In this document: piece after piece, positions 8,614 through 17,203 of the stretch | Numbering within the stretch: position 1 is the stretch's first letter | Layout: each line of letters starts with the position of its first letter | Source of the DNA: JAYZDK01 sp964604165 | Lineage (GTDB): Bacteria > Myxococcota_A > UBA796 > CAJQPC01 | Direction of reading: 5' to 3' | Length of the DNA stretch: 64,000 nt | NCBI GenBank assembly: GCA_964604165.1 | Contig: CAZRYF010000019.1 | Span: forward strand, 1-64,000 | Made by a program: the position numbers and the translations under genes | The notes under the pieces: model-generated | Seen by the model: only the letters and a program-made list of their open reading frames with translations | Database searches by the model: none | Told to the model about the DNA's origin: nothing

Positions 8614-9636
8614 ATGCCCTCCATCTTCTGCTGGCTTCTCCTGGCATGCACCTCTCGCACCCTCGATTCCAAGGCGGCACCCGAGCCCCCTCTTCCAGAA
8701 GAAGCGAAGACCCAGGTGCTGGACTTGACCGGCCCCCTCGCCCAACCCGATGCCGAAGTGTCCGGCCTGGCGTGGTTCGACGATCAACTCATTTTTCTTC
8801 CACAGTACCCAGACTTCTCCACCACAGGAGACAAGACCGGGGACGACGGCTTTGTGTACACACTCTCCCGCGAGGAGCTGGAAGCCGCCATCGCCCACGG
8901 CACCCCCCTGGTACCTCGTGCCATTCCTTTCACTGCGCCCGGCACCACAGGCATCACGGGCTTTGAGGGCTTTGAGGGCATCACCTTCCTTCATGGGGCG
9001 CCCTACGTCACCATCGAATCATCCCTGGACGAGGTGGGACTGGGGTTCCTGGTGACCGGCACCCTTGCACCGGACCTCTCGGCGTTCCACCTGGACCTGG
9101 GGAGGAGAGCCCCTGTCCCATCCGCCTCCGGCGTGGTGAACTTGTGCGAGGAGGCCTTGCTGGCGGCCGGAGAGGAGCTGGTCTTGTTCCACGAAGCAAA
9201 CGGAGCAGCACTCGTGGAGGCCCCCACCGCCCAAAGGTTTCATGCGGACCTCTCTCCCGCTGGCGAGTCCCCCATGCCCGCCCTCGAATACCGCCTCACG
9301 GATGTGACCGATCTGGATGAAAAGGGAGACTTCTGGGCCCTGAACTTTCACTACACAGGAAACATCCACCTCAAGACAGACAGCGATCCTCTCGCTTTGG
9401 TCTGGGGTCGAGGAAAGACACACTCCCTGACCGCCCGCACGGAGAGGCTGGTGCCCCTTCACTGGAGCGTGAACGGCATCACCCTGCAGGACAGATCCCC
9501 CATCCTGCTGGAACTCTCGCACCCACGAAACCCCCTGGCGGCCCACAATTGGGAGGGATTGGTCCGAATGGGGGACGGATTTCTCCTGGTCACGGACAAG
9601 TACCCCAAGACTCGGCTGGCCTATGTCCCTGGCTGA
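8614..9636 (+). CDS. Phytase/esterase-like beta-propeller lipoprotein
   Basis: A 340-residue exported protein. MPSIFCWLLLAC supplies a lipobox with Cys12. The remainder reads as repeated beta-blades with SGLAWFDDQL early, GFEGFEGITF in the middle and NWEGLVRMGDGFLLVTDK at the end, a pattern I associate with the 'esterase-like activity of phytase' propeller family. No catalytic residues can be assigned. It follows the M23 peptidase by 3 bp, so the two are probably co-transcribed. Its 3' end overlaps by 16 bp the corrected end of the convergent FG-GAP gene. The function is otherwise unknown. Confidence 0.7.
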   Translation: MPSIFCWLLLACTSRTLDSKAAPEPPLPEEAKTQVLDLTGPLAQPDAEVSGLAWFDDQLIFLPQYPDFSTTGDKTGDDGFVYTLSREELEAAIAHGTPLVPRAIPFTAPGTTGITGFEGFEGITFLHGAPYVTIESSLDEVGLGFLVTGTLAPDLSAFHLDLGRRAPVPSASGVVNLCEEALLAAGEELVLFHEANGAALVEAPTAQRFHADLSPAGESPMPALEYRLTDVTDLDEKGDFWALNFHYTGNIHLKTDSDPLALVWGRGKTHSLTARTERLVPLHWSVNGITLQDRSPILLELSHPRNPLAAHNWEGLVRMGDGFLLVTDKYPKTRLAYVPG

Positions 9637-11283
9637 TTTCGCACAACAGTCAGAGTGCGACGACTTGCCAGCCCTCCTGCCCACTCATCCCAGGAGCCAT
9701 CGGGCCACCGCACCCGCACGGCCCGAACCACCTCCTCCTCGCCCAACCCAAAGTGAAGCTCGGGCGCCCCCCCCCGAGGAGAGACTCTTCCCTCCCGCCA
9801 TGACCCATCGCTTGAAGACCGCCCCTTCCGTCTCAACCTCCACGGCTGCACCAATGCCAGTTGCGTTGCTTCGGCCGGGTTGAGACAGGCGGACCTTCAG
9901 CCAGGACGCGGAACCGCATCGGCTCAAATGCACTTGGGCGACCTGGGCAGATCGCCGCTTGACCACGTCCAACCAGCCGTCTTCATTGAAATCGGCCAGC
10001 ACGAATCCACGGCCCACTCCACTGTCCGCCATGCCCCAGGAAGCCGCCACTTCCTGGTCATAGCGCCCATCCTGCAACAAGTAGAGCGCATCCGCCTGGG
10101 CCTCCGCGTTCTCCAGGTAGGGCCAGTGGCCAAAGTTCACGAGTACATCCAGGGTGCCTGAGTTGTCCATGTCCGCAAGATCCACCCCCCAGCCAATCTC
10201 GCTGGTGTCTCTCAAGGTCAAACCCCGGGCCGCGTCGGTGCGCGCCCAGGTGCCATCCGGCTGGCTCTCTAGGAGCCAGAACTCCCAGGTCCCGGTCATG
10301 ACCAGGTCCGGGCGACCATCTCCGTTCAAGTCCCCAAACCCCATCCCCATGGTGTCCAGGGCCACGTCCAGCCCCGTCTGCTGCGACACATCGGTCAGTG
10401 AACCCCCATCATTGCGCCAGAATCGGTTGCCGATGACCTCCTGGCCGTGGTCATTCCCCACGTACACGTCCAGATCTCCGTCATCATCCAGATCGATCCA
10501 GGCAATGGCAAAGGGGTAGCCATGGTTCGACCAGGCGGGCAGGAGAGCATCTTGATCTGAGAACGCCGCAGATCCCTCGTTGCGAAGAAGATGGCTTGGC
10601 TCCCCCGGCTCCCAATCGCTTCCTGGATCCTGGGGACGCCCACCCTTCATGACCGCACTCACCAGGTCCAGGTCCCCATCGAGATCCCAATCGCCGAAGG
10701 ATGCCGCAAAGGAGACGTCCTCCCACGCAGACGGCACCACCGCCTGCACGGAGAGCTGAAACCGGGCCTCCCCATCGTTCAACAGCAAAGCATCAGGCCC
10801 CGCGTCAACCTGCAGAATGTCCATGTCTCCATCGTCGTCCACATCCACCGGAATGGCCCCAATCCCAAACAGTCCATGGAGCTCCCGTGGAAGGGAACCA
10901 CTCGGAGCCGCCTGAAACGAGCCCCCCTTCACCCCCAGATAGAGCTCGCTGGACCCCACATTCGGCAGAAAGATGTCCAACAAGCCATCACCGTCAAAGT
11001 CTGCTACCCCCGCCCCCCAACCGAGATCCATGATCGGATCCGTCTGCTCTTCCACCCACTGGTTGGCCCAATCGCCCCCGTGAAGGAGGTCCATCGGCGA
11101 CTCCTCTCGAGCCGAAGGGTCCGCGCAAACCACCAACTCCCCTGCCTCCACGCGGCCGCCGGCTCCCAGGAGCCCCGTGGTTCCGGTCCCCGAGTCTCCG
11201 CCGACTTCACCTGAGTCCTCGGCGCCTCCATGGATACAACCGGAGACCGAGAGGGTACACATTGAAACCACCAACCACGTCAT
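9621..11283 (-). CDS. FG-GAP/ASPIC-UnbV lipoprotein with a frameshift
   Basis: A secreted lipoprotein (lipobox SVSGC near residue 16, then a Gly/Thr linker) with several FG-GAP/VCBS calcium-binding blades, seen as repeated DxDxDGxxD motifs such as DFDGDGLLD and DVDDDGDMD. A C-terminal ASPIC/UnbV domain starts around SWLKVRL. Uninterrupted translation from 11283 ends at 9685 in low-complexity residues, while the true domain end (ELHFGLG through VRWPDGSWDEW) lies in another frame ending at 9621. The switch falls at nine consecutive C on the plus strand (9767-9775); eight would join the frames to about 553 residues. This is either an assembly error or a real indel. Confidence 0.85.
9767..9775. 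repeat. C9 homopolymer at a frameshift
   Basis: Nine consecutive C (G on the coding strand) lie within the ASPIC/UnbV region of the FG-GAP gene. Removing one base restores the conserved domain. Such tracts are hotspots both for sequencing error and for slipped-strand phase variation. Confidence 0.8.
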
Positions 11284-11370
11284 GATGGAATGCTACACCC
11301 CAAAGTCATCTTCAACGACAGGGCCTCCTGGGGTATGCTCCCCGAACACAACCCCACGGGAGGCAAGTCC

Positions 11371-11604
11371 GTGAACCTGGAAAGCCTGAACCAGCTGCAG
11401 CGTCGAAGGCTCCACACCTTTGGAGTGACCGAAGCCGCGCGTTTTCAAAAACTGCTGTCGGACCCCACCCGGCGCAAGGACCTGCTGGAAGAGCTGGGCC
11501 TCAATGAGGAAACCGTATTGCCCGTGGAGCTGGAGTTGAAGCAACTGCAACTGACCCGACCTGCAGCCCCAGCCAGCGGCACGTTGATTCCCGAAGACTG
11601 GTAG
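11371..11604 (+). CDS. Small hypothetical protein
   Basis: A 77-residue, charged, mostly helical protein with no signal peptide. The GTG at 11371 is chosen because GGAGG sits 7 bp upstream; an in-frame ATG at 11290 would give 104 residues but lacks a site. The spacing of residues (HTFGVTEAARFQKLLSDP, then LLEELGL) vaguely recalls helix-hairpin-helix DUF4332-like proteins; this is speculative. It is 23 bp upstream of the cotransporter-like gene and likely in the same transcript. Confidence 0.55.
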   Translation: MNLESLNQLQRRRLHTFGVTEAARFQKLLSDPTRRKDLLEELGLNEETVLPVELELKQLQLTRPAAPASGTLIPEDW

Positions 11605-11627
11605 GTCGGGGAGTTACAAAGGGGCGG

Positions 11628-13790
11628 ATGTCCAACGACACCCAGGAAGACCGCGTCCTGTTTGGGACCTTCTTGGGCGTATTCACGCCCTCGATTCTCA
11701 CCATTCTCGGCGCCATCATGTACCTGCGCTTCGGCTGGGTGGTGGGCACGGCAGGGCTCCCATCGACCCTGCTGATCGTGATCCTGGCCAACGCGATTAC
11801 CCTGGTGACCGCACTCTCGGTGTCCACCCTGGCCACCAACATGCGGGTCGGAGTCGGAGGGGCGTACTTCCTGATCAGCCGCTCCCTGGGGCTCGAAATG
11901 GGGGGGGCCATTGGGCTGCCCCTCTACCTGTCTCAGACGATCTCCCTGACCCTCTATTGCTACGCCCTGGCCGAGACCCTGGGCATGTTGATTCCAGGTC
12001 TGCCCATGATGCCGGTGGCTGCCATCTTCGTCGTGGGGGTGACCGCCTTTGCCGCTCGCTCCACCCAGGTCGCGCTCAAGGCCCAGGTGTTCATCCTCGT
12101 GGCGGTGGGGATCTCGCTCCTCTCCCTGCTCGCTGGTGCAAACTGGGGTGGCTCCATGCACACGGCCACAGCCTATGCTGGATCGGGGGGCGGCTTCTGG
12201 CACGTGTTTGCAGTCTTCTTTCCCGCGGTCACAGGCATCCTCACGGGTTTGGGCCTGTCCGGAGACCTCAAGGATCCCGAGCGATCCTTGCCGATGGGCA
12301 CTCTGTCCGCTGTGGGCGTTGGAATGGTCGCCTACCTTGCCATTCCGCTGGCTCTCTCCACCCACAGCAGCGCAGAAGCTCTGCGAGACAACCCCCTTGT
12401 GTGGCTGGAGGTGGCTGCCATTCCATGGGTGGTGGTTCCCGGCCTCTTCACCGCCATCCTGTCCAGCGCCTTGGGGAGCGTTTTGGCCGCCCCCCGGACC
12501 CTCCAGGCCCTGGCCGAGGATGGCATTCTCCCTGAGGACCTTGGAAAGACCGAGAACGGGGAGCCCCTGCTGGCATCTCGCATCTCCGGTGGTGTGGCAC
12601 TGGTCGCGGTGCTCCTGGGAGATCTAAACAGCGTGGCCACGGTGGTGACCCTGTTCTTTCTCACCACCTACGGACTGATCAACCTGGTGGCCGCCCTGGA
12701 AGAGCTGGTCGGCAACCCCAGCTTTCGGCCCCGCATTCGGGTGGCCTGGCCCATGGCAATGGGGGCTGCGCTTGCCTGCTTTGGGGTGATGTTCCTGATC
12801 AACCCCCTGGCGTCCACGCTGGCGATCGGCGTTGAATTGGTGATCTACGGGGTGCTCTCCCGCCGGGTCTTGACCGCCGCCTGGGGAGACATGCGGGCGG
12901 GCATCCACATGGCGGCAGCCCGGTGGCTGCTCCTGCGCAACAAGGCCATGAGCCCCCACCCTCGCAACTGGCGGCCGCACATCCTGGTGTTCACCTCGGA
13001 CTTGGAAAAGAACATCCAGCTGGTGCGAGTGGCCCTGGCCTTCTCCCAGAACAGGGGCATCGTGACCGTCGCCTCGCTGATTGTTGGCGATGGGGACGTC
13101 ATGCTGCCCCGACTGCAAAAGAGAATCGATGAGAGCCACCGACTCTTGCAGCGCCACAGACTGCGTGCCTTCTACGAGACGGACTTCGTCCAGGACGTGG
13201 AGAGCGGCATGCTGACGGTGGCCCAGGCCAACGGTATCGCCGGGCTCCAGTCCAACACGGTACTCATCGGCTGGCCCGACCAACACCGCCTCGTGACCTT
13301 TGTGAGGGTGATGCGGCGCCTGAACCACCTGGGAAAGTCCGTGCTGATCGTCCGGCTGCTCGACAAGCCCCTGCCCCGCCGTAGACGCATCGACCTGTGG
13401 TGGTCCGGAAGAGCGGAGAACGGGGACCTAATGCTGCTGTTGGCCTACCTTTTGACCCTCGGCGAGGGTTGGCGGCGTGCGCGGATCCACATGAAGACCA
13501 TTGTCGATTCCCCTGCGGAAAGAGACGAGCGACTGGCCGCCCTGCGAACCATCTCCGAGGAGACCCGGATCCGCTTCCACCCGGAGGTCATCGTTCACGA
13601 CCCGGGTGAGCCGGTGCAAGACACCATTCGGCGACACTCGGTGGATGCAGCCCTGGTGATTCTGGGGTTGGGCATGCCCAACCAGGGCGAAGAGGAGACC
13701 TTTGCAACTCACCTGGAGGGCCTGGTGGACGGTCTACCCAACACGGTGCTCGTACGAAACGCCGGGCCGTTTCGAGGAGAGCTTCTGTAG
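11628..13790 (+). CDS. APC-superfamily permease, cation-chloride cotransporter-like
   Basis: A 720-residue inner-membrane transporter. The N-terminal ~430 residues contain about 11-12 hydrophobic segments, beginning with FGTFLGVFTPSILTILGAIM, the signature of the amino acid-polyamine-organocation superfamily and most like Na-K-Cl cotransporter relatives. From about residue 440 the protein is soluble and reads as one or two UspA-like alpha/beta regions (HILVFTSD, then DAALVILGLGMPNQGEEETF), as in the cytoplasmic regulatory tail of CCC proteins. The ATG at 11628 follows the small ORF by 23 bp. The substrate cannot be read from sequence; K+, Na+, Cl- or amino acids are all possible. Confidence 0.83.
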   Translation: MSNDTQEDRVLFGTFLGVFTPSILTILGAIMYLRFGWVVGTAGLPSTLLIVILANAITLVTALSVSTLATNMRVGVGGAYFLISRSLGLEMGGAIGLPLYLSQTISLTLYCYALAETLGMLIPGLPMMPVAAIFVVGVTAFAARSTQVALKAQVFILVAVGISLLSLLAGANWGGSMHTATAYAGSGGGFWHVFAVFFPAVTGILTGLGLSGDLKDPERSLPMGTLSAVGVGMVAYLAIPLALSTHSSAEALRDNPLVWLEVAAIPWVVVPGLFTAILSSALGSVLAAPRTLQALAEDGILPEDLGKTENGEPLLASRISGGVALVAVLLGDLNSVATVVTLFFLTTYGLINLVAALEELVGNPSFRPRIRVAWPMAMGAALACFGVMFLINPLASTLAIGVELVIYGVLSRRVLTAAWGDMRAGIHMAAARWLLLRNKAMSPHPRNWRPHILVFTSDLEKNIQLVRVALAFSQNRGIVTVASLIVGDGDVMLPRLQKRIDESHRLLQRHRLRAFYETDFVQDVESGMLTVAQANGIAGLQSNTVLIGWPDQHRLVTFVRVMRRLNHLGKSVLIVRLLDKPLPRRRRIDLWWSGRAENGDLMLLLAYLLTLGEGWRRARIHMKTIVDSPAERDERLAALRTISEETRIRFHPEVIVHDPGEPVQDTIRRHSVDAALVILGLGMPNQGEEETFATHLEGLVDGLPNTVLVRNAGPFRGELL

Positions 13791-13835
13791 CGTCCGGCCC
13801 TGTCACACCAGAGGCCTACCGGGTATAAGGCGGAC

Positions 13836-14900
13836 ATGTTCTACTTGACCCTGGTCCTGGCTGCCTGCACCCCGGATCCACTGGAAAGACAGGACACGGC
13901 TTCACCGGCAGAAGGGCCCTTTGCCGTGGTGTCCACCACGGACTTCTCAGTGGGGGCGCTGGCACAGGTGGACTTGGCGAGTGGGTCGGTGACCGACACG
14001 CTGACCGCCACCTCCGGAGACCCTTCCGTGGTGGCGGACGATGGCTGGCTCTTCCAGGTGAACGGCTACAACACGGACACAATCCGGGTCTACGAACCCG
14101 GCGATCTCACCGCCCCCCTGGCCGAGTTCTCCACCGGGGCCGGGTCCAACCCCCACGACGTGGAGGTGTGCGGGGGCAAGCTGTTTGTGTCCTTGTACGA
14201 GACCACCCGCATTGGCCTCTATGACCCGACCTCCGGGGCCGAGATTGGCGAGATCTCCCTGGCGGAATGGTCGGATGCAGATGGGCTGCCGGAGGTCTCC
14301 TCCCTTGTGGAGCTGGAAGGCATGCTCTACGCGGCGCTGCAGCACTTCGATCGGGATAACGGCTGGACTTCCACCCAGGGAGAGGTGCTGGAGATCGACT
14401 GCAACAGCGGCACAGTCGCTCAGACCTGGAGCGTGGGTCCCAGCCCGCGAATCACCGCCCACCCGACACGGCCAGACGCACTTCTGGTGCAGACCGGCGT
14501 GTATTGGCAGGCCGATGGGGGCCTCTGGGTGCTGGACACCGCGGAAGGCCTCGAGACCGAGGCAGTCCTGTTGGAGTCCGAGGCCCAGGTGGACTTGGTT
14601 TCCCTGGCGGCGAGCTCCACGGGGAACCTCGTGCTCACCGCCGCAGGGTTCGAGAGCGGCTCCAGCCTGGTCTGCCTGGACCTCTCCACCGGCGCCTGGT
14701 CCACCACGGCGGACACCGACGCCTGGTATGCACGTATCGATGCCAGCCCCACCGGCAAAGCTTGGGTCTCCACACGCCCCACCCCGGAAGACGCGAACCA
14801 TGGACTGCTCCTGTTCGACATCGATGCCTGCGGACCCCAGGCCGAACTCTCCTGGTTTTCCCTGACTCTCCCCCCCTACGGGGTCGCCTTTCCTGGATAG
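13836..14900 (+). CDS. Beta-propeller lipoprotein
   Basis: A 354-residue secreted lipoprotein: MFYLTLVLAAC gives a lipobox at Cys11. The body is a run of YncE/WD-like blades (for example FAVVSTTDFSVGALAQVDL and NPHDVEVCGGKLFVSLYE). No catalytic motif is evident. It is separated from the permease by 45 bp and from the next lipoprotein start by 24 bp, so it may lead an operon with the cytochrome-like lipoprotein and the CrtI-like oxidoreductase. Likely a surface or periplasmic scaffold or ligand-binding protein; the function is unknown. Confidence 0.72.
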   Translation: MFYLTLVLAACTPDPLERQDTASPAEGPFAVVSTTDFSVGALAQVDLASGSVTDTLTATSGDPSVVADDGWLFQVNGYNTDTIRVYEPGDLTAPLAEFSTGAGSNPHDVEVCGGKLFVSLYETTRIGLYDPTSGAEIGEISLAEWSDADGLPEVSSLVELEGMLYAALQHFDRDNGWTSTQGEVLEIDCNSGTVAQTWSVGPSPRITAHPTRPDALLVQTGVYWQADGGLWVLDTAEGLETEAVLLESEAQVDLVSLAASSTGNLVLTAAGFESGSSLVCLDLSTGAWSTTADTDAWYARIDASPTGKAWVSTRPTPEDANHGLLLFDIDACGPQAELSWFSLTLPPYGVAFPG

Positions 14901-14924
14901 GGAGTGGCCGGGTTAGACGGTCCA

Positions 14925-15779
14925 ATGCGCCACTTACCCCCCCCCTCCATTCTCGCCGCCGCCGCTTGTGGCCTCGTGGCCTGTCCAGGAACAAAGGACG
15001 CCCACGACACCCAGGACACCGCCCCGCAGCTCCAAATCATCCAGGACTGCACCACCGCCGTGGGAGGGGCCGATTGGGACGAGGGAGCCCCCTATGAGTC
15101 CATCGACGGGGTCGAGGACGAGCTGGCAGCCCTGGACCTATCCTCCCTGCCCGACACCCTCGACATCTCAGGCATGCTTGCGCTCTACCGGGGCTACATC
15201 GCCTACGCCCTGGACATTCCACCCGCCGACCTTGGCGACAGCCTGGACCGAGAGGACCTTCTGGCCCGTGGCGACCTGGGACGGGCCGTGGCGGGCGCCA
15301 TCCTGCAAGGCGACGAGGCCACAGGCATGGACTTCACCTTCTTCCGTCGGGCCTTTCACCGGTACTACACCTGCTCCCGGGGATTCCCTGCGACACTGAC
15401 CGACTTCTCCCTGGCCTATGGTGACTACACCGGGTGGGAGCCGGCCGATGTGGACTCCGCCGCCAAGTGTGGAAACCGCAGGCTCCGTCGAGACCCGGAG
15501 GCGGGGGTGTACGTGGCGGAGACACTGGTGCGCGAAGAGGTGCGCGAGACGGAGATCCTACTGGGCCAGCGCCGGGCAGACGGCGCCTTTGACTTTCTGG
15601 TCTACGACAGCGACGGCTCCTTGAGCGACCGAAGCCGCTTTCCCACTCTGGAGGATGGGCCCTCTCTCGTGGCGGCCGCCCCCTATGTGTGCACAAGCTG
15701 CCACGTGGATCCAGATGCAGCCCCCAACACCTGGGGATTCGCTGTGCAAACGCCTGCCGTGGGGCCCTGCGCCCGGTGA
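14925..15779 (+). CDS. Lipoprotein with a single C-terminal haem c motif
   Basis: A 284-residue exported lipoprotein. ATG 14925 begins the signal peptide, with LVAC as lipobox, followed by an Asp/Thr-rich linker. The first 230 residues are unrecognised and mostly helical. The C-terminus carries one CTSCH haem-binding motif within about 30 residues of the end, so it probably binds a covalent haem c in the periplasm. The GTG start of the next gene overlaps its TGA stop (GTGA), indicating translational coupling to the FAD oxidoreductase. It could be an electron donor or acceptor; the partner is unknown. Confidence 0.75.
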   Translation: MRHLPPPSILAAAACGLVACPGTKDAHDTQDTAPQLQIIQDCTTAVGGADWDEGAPYESIDGVEDELAALDLSSLPDTLDISGMLALYRGYIAYALDIPPADLGDSLDREDLLARGDLGRAVAGAILQGDEATGMDFTFFRRAFHRYYTCSRGFPATLTDFSLAYGDYTGWEPADVDSAAKCGNRRLRRDPEAGVYVAETLVREEVRETEILLGQRRADGAFDFLVYDSDGSLSDRSRFPTLEDGPSLVAAAPYVCTSCHVDPDAAPNTWGFAVQTPAVGPCAR

Positions 15780-17203
15780 GCGCGTACTTTGATGCCGCGG
15801 TGGTCGGCAGCGGCCCCAACGGGCTGAGCGCCGCCATATCCCTGGCCCAGCAGGGCCGGAAGGTGGTGGTGCTTGAGGCCCACGACGAGCCGGGGGGCGG
15901 GGTGCGCACCACCGAGGCGTGGACCCTGCCCGGATTCCGCCACGACATCTGCTCGGCCATCCACCCCATGGGAATTGGATCGCCGTTCTGGAGCAGCCTG
16001 GACCTGCAGGCCCATGGTCTGAAGTGGATTCACCCCAAGGCGCCCCTGTCCCACCCCTTTGACGACGGACCCGCAGCCCTGCTGGAGGAGTCCGTGGAGG
16101 CCACCGCCGCCACTCTGGGGTTGGATGCAAACCGATACGAAGAATGGATGGCTCCCTTCGCCTCCCAGTGGCCCGCCCTGGCCCAGGATGCCCTGGCCCC
16201 CATCGGCTGGCCCGCCCACCCGTGGTTGATGGCCCGCTTCGGGGCCCGGGCGTTTCGAGCGGCGAGGGCCTTGTCGACGGCTTCTTTTCGCGATCCCCGC
16301 ACCCAGGCGTGGTTCGGAGGCCTCGCCGCCCATTCGGTACTGCCGCTGGATCAGTCCCCCTCTGCTGCCATTGGTCTGATGTTGCTGGTGGCAGGCCACG
16401 CCGTGGGCTGGCCCTTTCCCGAGGGCGGCGCCGGGGCGCTGACCGACGCACTGGTGAGCAAGCTCGAGTCCCTCGGAGGCGAGGTCGTCTGCGGGCAGAA
16501 GGTGACCCACATCGAAAAGGTCCCCACCCAGGGGCCGATCCTCCTGGATGTGTCGCCCCATGCCCTTGCAGAGATGGGCGGAACCGATCTGTCAGAGAGG
16601 TATTGCGACCAGCTCCGCAAGTACCGATTCGGCCCCGGGGTGTTCAAGGTGGACTGGGCGCTCACTGAGCCCATCCCCTGGAAGGACCCGGCCGTCGCTC
16701 GCGGGGGAACGGTCCACATCGGCGGAAGCATCGAGGAGATCGCCGCCTCCGAGCGAGCCGCTTGCAACGGCCTCCACAGCGAAAAGCCCTTTGTGCTCCT
16801 GGCCCAACAAAGCCTGTTCGATTCCACCCGGGCCCCGGAAGGCAAACAGGTCGCATGGGGCTACTGCCACGTGCCCCATGGCTCCACCGTGGACCGCACC
16901 GGGGCCATTGAGGCCCAGATCGAGCGCTTCGCCCCTGGCTTCACCGACTGCATCCTGGCCCGACACACCTGGAACACGGCGGACTTTTCGGCCTACAACC
17001 CAAACCTCGTGGGGGGAGACGTCGTGGGAGGAGTCGCAGACCTGAAACAGATCCTGGCTCGCCCGACAGCCCGCCGGGTTCCCTACTCCACCCCCAACCC
17101 CCGCCTGTACCTCTGCTCCGCCAGCACCCCGCCGGGGGGAGGCGTCCACGGCATGTGCGGTTTCAATGCGGCGCAGGCAGTGGGGAAGGGGCACTCCCCA
17201 TAG
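15776..17203 (+). CDS. CrtI/PYROXD2-like FAD-dependent oxidoreductase
   Basis: A 475-residue flavoprotein of the phytoene-desaturase-related NAD(P)/FAD oxidoreductase family. The N-terminal dinucleotide motif is VVGSGPNGLSAA, followed by the VVVLEAHDEPGGGVRT ribose-binding region. The C-terminal GGGVHGMCGFNAA matches the family's FAD-closing motif. GTG 15776 overlaps the upstream TGA (GTGA). The 3' end overlaps the convergent TMTC-like gene by 41 bp. Without other carotenoid genes nearby, the substrate cannot be assigned; carotenoid, retinol or lipid desaturation are options. Confidence 0.85.
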   Translation: MSAYFDAAVVGSGPNGLSAAISLAQQGRKVVVLEAHDEPGGGVRTTEAWTLPGFRHDICSAIHPMGIGSPFWSSLDLQAHGLKWIHPKAPLSHPFDDGPAALLEESVEATAATLGLDANRYEEWMAPFASQWPALAQDALAPIGWPAHPWLMARFGARAFRAARALSTASFRDPRTQAWFGGLAAHSVLPLDQSPSAAIGLMLLVAGHAVGWPFPEGGAGALTDALVSKLESLGGEVVCGQKVTHIEKVPTQGPILLDVSPHALAEMGGTDLSERYCDQLRKYRFGPGVFKVDWALTEPIPWKDPAVARGGTVHIGGSIEEIAASERAACNGLHSEKPFVLLAQQSLFDSTRAPEGKQVAWGYCHVPHGSTVDRTGAIEAQIERFAPGFTDCILARHTWNTADFSAYNPNLVGGDVVGGVADLKQILARPTARRVPYSTPNPRLYLCSASTPPGGGVHGMCGFNAAQAVGKGHSP

